The notes beneath the pieces are model-generated. The model was not told where the DNA came from. It did not search any database and saw nothing but the letters and a program-made list of their open reading frames with translations. This document shows positions 35,527-37,086 of a stretch of DNA of 37,086 bases, piece by piece. A program made the translations under genes and the position numbers. Origin of the DNA: an uncultured Lachnospiraceae bacterium (GTDB lineage: Bacteria > Bacillota > Clostridia > Lachnospirales > Lachnospiraceae); the NCBI GenBank assembly GCA_947246015.1, contig CAMXQE010000038.1, positions 1 through 37,086 on the forward strand, written 5' to 3'. The number at the start of each line of letters is the position of its first letter. The first letter of the stretch is position 1.

Positions 35527-35560
35527 ATCAAATTATATTTTATAATATCAAATTATATTT
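35521..35560 (+). repeat. 20-bp perfect tandem repeat in the aroC leader
   Basis: TATAATATCAAATTATATTT occurs twice in a row, duplicating the -10 box of aroC. Similar in kind to the duplicated -10 before leuB. Confidence 0.8.
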
Positions 35561-35613
35561 TCAAAACATAAAATACCGACCTTAAAACAAACATACAATA
35601 AAGGAGCAAACAT

Positions 35614-36711
35614 ATGTCTGGTTCAACTTTCAACACCTTTTTCAAAATAACCACATGGGGTGAATCCCATGGAAAAGCCCTGGGCGTTGTCATCGACGGC
35701 TGTCCCGCCGGACTCCCTTTGGACGAAGATGATATCCAAATCTATTTAAACCGCCGCAAACCCGGCCAAAGCAAAATCTCCACTCCACGCAAAGAAGACG
35801 ATGCCGTGGAGATTCTTTCCGGTACCTTCGAAGGAAAAACCACAGGTACTCCCATCTCGCTGATTGTACGCAATACCTCCCAGCGTTCCCATGATTACAG
35901 CGAGATTGCTTCCTATTATCGTCCGGGTCATGCGGATTATACTTTCGACCGGAAATACGGTTTCCGGGATTACCGGGGCGGCGGCCGTTCTTCCGGACGT
36001 GAAACCATCGGAAGGGTTGCTGCCGGTGCCATTGCAGCAAAGCTGTTAAAGGAACTTGGCATCGAAATCCTCACCTATACCAAAGCCATCGGCCCCATTA
36101 CGGCGGACATGAATGCTTTCGACAGGGATGCCATCGCTTCCACTCCCACCTGTATGCCCGATTATGAAGCAAGCCGAAAAGCGGAGGAATATCTGGCACA
36201 GTGCATGGAAAACATGGATTCTGCAGGCGGCATCATCGAATGCCGTATCAATGGCGTCCCTGCCGGTATCGGCGAACCGGTTTTTGAGAAGCTGGATGCC
36301 AACCTTGCCAAAGCCATTATGTCCATCGGCGCCGTGAAAGCATTCGAAATCGGGGATGGCTGCAAAGTCAGCACAGCAAACGGTTCCTCCAACAATGATT
36401 CCTTTATTTCCGAGAACGGACGGATTTCGAAGAAAACCAACCATGCAGGCGGCATTTTAGGCGGTATCAGCGACGGCAGCGAAATCATTCTGCGCGCCTA
36501 TGTGAAACCTACCCCTTCCATTTTTTCGGAGCAGGAAACGGTAAACACAGAAGGAGAAAATATCCGTATCCGGATAAAAGGAAGACACGACCCCATCATC
36601 GTCCCCCGTGCAGTCGTAGTTGTGGAAGCCATGGCCGCGCTCACACTGGCAGACGCCATGATAGGCAATATGTCCTCCCGCATTTCCTATCTGAAAGATT
36701 TTTACACCTGA
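35614..36711 (+). CDS. aroC: Chorismate synthase
   Basis: 365 residues, ATG after AAAGGAG. It makes chorismate from EPSP using reduced FMN. Family signatures are complete: GESHGKALGVVIDGCPAG near the start, FRPGHADYT-like YYRPGHADYTFDRKYG, DYRGGGRSSGRETIGRVAAG, and the C-terminal RHDPIIVPRAVVVVEAMAAL. Ends 130 bases before a strong bidirectional terminator. Confidence 0.97.
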   Translation: MSGSTFNTFFKITTWGESHGKALGVVIDGCPAGLPLDEDDIQIYLNRRKPGQSKISTPRKEDDAVEILSGTFEGKTTGTPISLIVRNTSQRSHDYSEIASYYRPGHADYTFDRKYGFRDYRGGGRSSGRETIGRVAAGAIAAKLLKELGIEILTYTKAIGPITADMNAFDRDAIASTPTCMPDYEASRKAEEYLAQCMENMDSAGGIIECRINGVPAGIGEPVFEKLDANLAKAIMSIGAVKAFEIGDGCKVSTANGSSNNDSFISENGRISKKTNHAGGILGGISDGSEIILRAYVKPTPSIFSEQETVNTEGENIRIRIKGRHDPIIVPRAVVVVEAMAALTLADAMIGNMSSRISYLKDFYT

Positions 36712-36838
36712 TTCCGTGCGCCGCTTTGGCGGCATATTTCCTCTGCACAGGGTGCGTGCAATCGGGCAGAGGCACCCGTGCATGGGCGGCTATTGTTTTA
36801 TTATTCTGAATTGCCGCACTTTCGATATTTGGATGTGT

Positions 36839-36885
36839 AAAAAATAACGATAACCCATTTTTCAGAGAGGCTATCGTTATTTTTT
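36839..36885. terminator. Bidirectional terminator between aroC and the right-edge gene
   Basis: AAAAAATAACGATAACC and GGCTATCGTTATTTTTT form a 17-bp stem with one G-T pair; T-runs follow on both strands. It serves aroC and the convergent partial gene. Confidence 0.9.
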
Positions 36886-36909
36886 GCACCCAAAGGATTA
36901 TTGCGGTTT

Positions 36910-37086
36910 TCAGTCATCCCTATTAACATTTGCTTTAACTATTTCTTTCTGTTTACTTCCCGCTTTGGCCGACAGTCTCCTAAATTCACCCGTTATCATT
37001 TCCTCAATATCTGTCCCATCTGCCGCCTTCCGGAACGCCTTATCCAGTCCGTCCAGTTCTTCCTCCATAGTCATCTTCCGGTAACC
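36910..37086 (-). CDS. Partial gene at right edge, C-terminal 58 residues
   Basis: Minus-strand frame open to the window edge reads YRKMTMEEELDGLDKAFRKA, then ADGTDIEEMITGEFRRLSAK and ends ANVNRDD at TGA 36910-36912. Charged and helical. An internal ATG with a possible GGAAG site exists, so the full gene could also start near 37074. Family not recognised. Confidence 0.5.
   Translation of the reverse strand, partial: GYRKMTMEEELDGLDKAFRKAADGTDIEEMITGEFRRLSAKAGSKQKEIVKANVNRDD

Overview
The window reads as a chromosome segment of a low-to-mid GC Clostridia bacterium, most likely Lachnospiraceae. This rests on gene content and style: a leu/ilv operon, serC-serA, tgt-yajC, Gram-positive Shine-Dalgarno sequences such as AGGAGG, and paired XRE regulators. 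The species cannot be fixed from the sequence alone.

Layout. 1-8.7 kb is accessory and heavily decayed. It holds a contractile-injection (VgrG-like) spike remnant with a small partner gene, both frameshifted. Next come a tiny secreted-peptide gene convergent with a 610-residue HTH/TPR regulator, wrecked toxin-antitoxin genes, an XRE regulator, and a two-gene AAA-ATPase defence-like module whose second gene is broken. Three copies of a short repeat punctuate the 5.2-8.7 kb part. 8.7-17.8 kb is an intact beta-galactoside-type glycan module: DUF5107/TPR protein, GH35 and GH2 on the minus strand, divergent from an AraC regulator. 17.9-19.4 kb is an AlbA_2 (Schlafen-like) regulator. 19.4-22.4 kb is a second, more decayed copy of the peptide/regulator locus. 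22.5-37.1 kb is core metabolism: serC-serA; then leuB, a GT-C membrane protein, ilvD, ilvB and an L,D-transpeptidase in one minus-strand run; then yajC and tgt, with aroC divergent from tgt; and a partial gene at the right edge.

Most interesting system. Two paralogous loci (about 1.5-3.9 kb and 19.8-22.3 kb) share one architecture: a 43-residue peptide with a secretion signal and conserved C-terminus (ending EWI), a convergent regulator with two HTH domains and TPR-like repeats, and an operator-promoter block upstream of the peptide. The block is an inverted repeat (a perfect 44-bp palindrome in copy 1). Its ends overlap the -35 boxes of two divergent promoters, each with a 17-bp spacer. A third copy of the block lies at 20.0 kb. 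I infer an RRNPP-like (Rgg/PlcR type) peptide-signalling circuit. In copy 2 the regulator carries an in-frame TGG-to-TGA stop, and the small gene divergent from the peptide is broken in both copies.

A second strong signal is an array of four tandem ~111-bp units between ilvD and ilvB. The two sequence variants of the unit keep the same long hairpin through paired base changes, and the array ends at the ilvB ribosome binding site.
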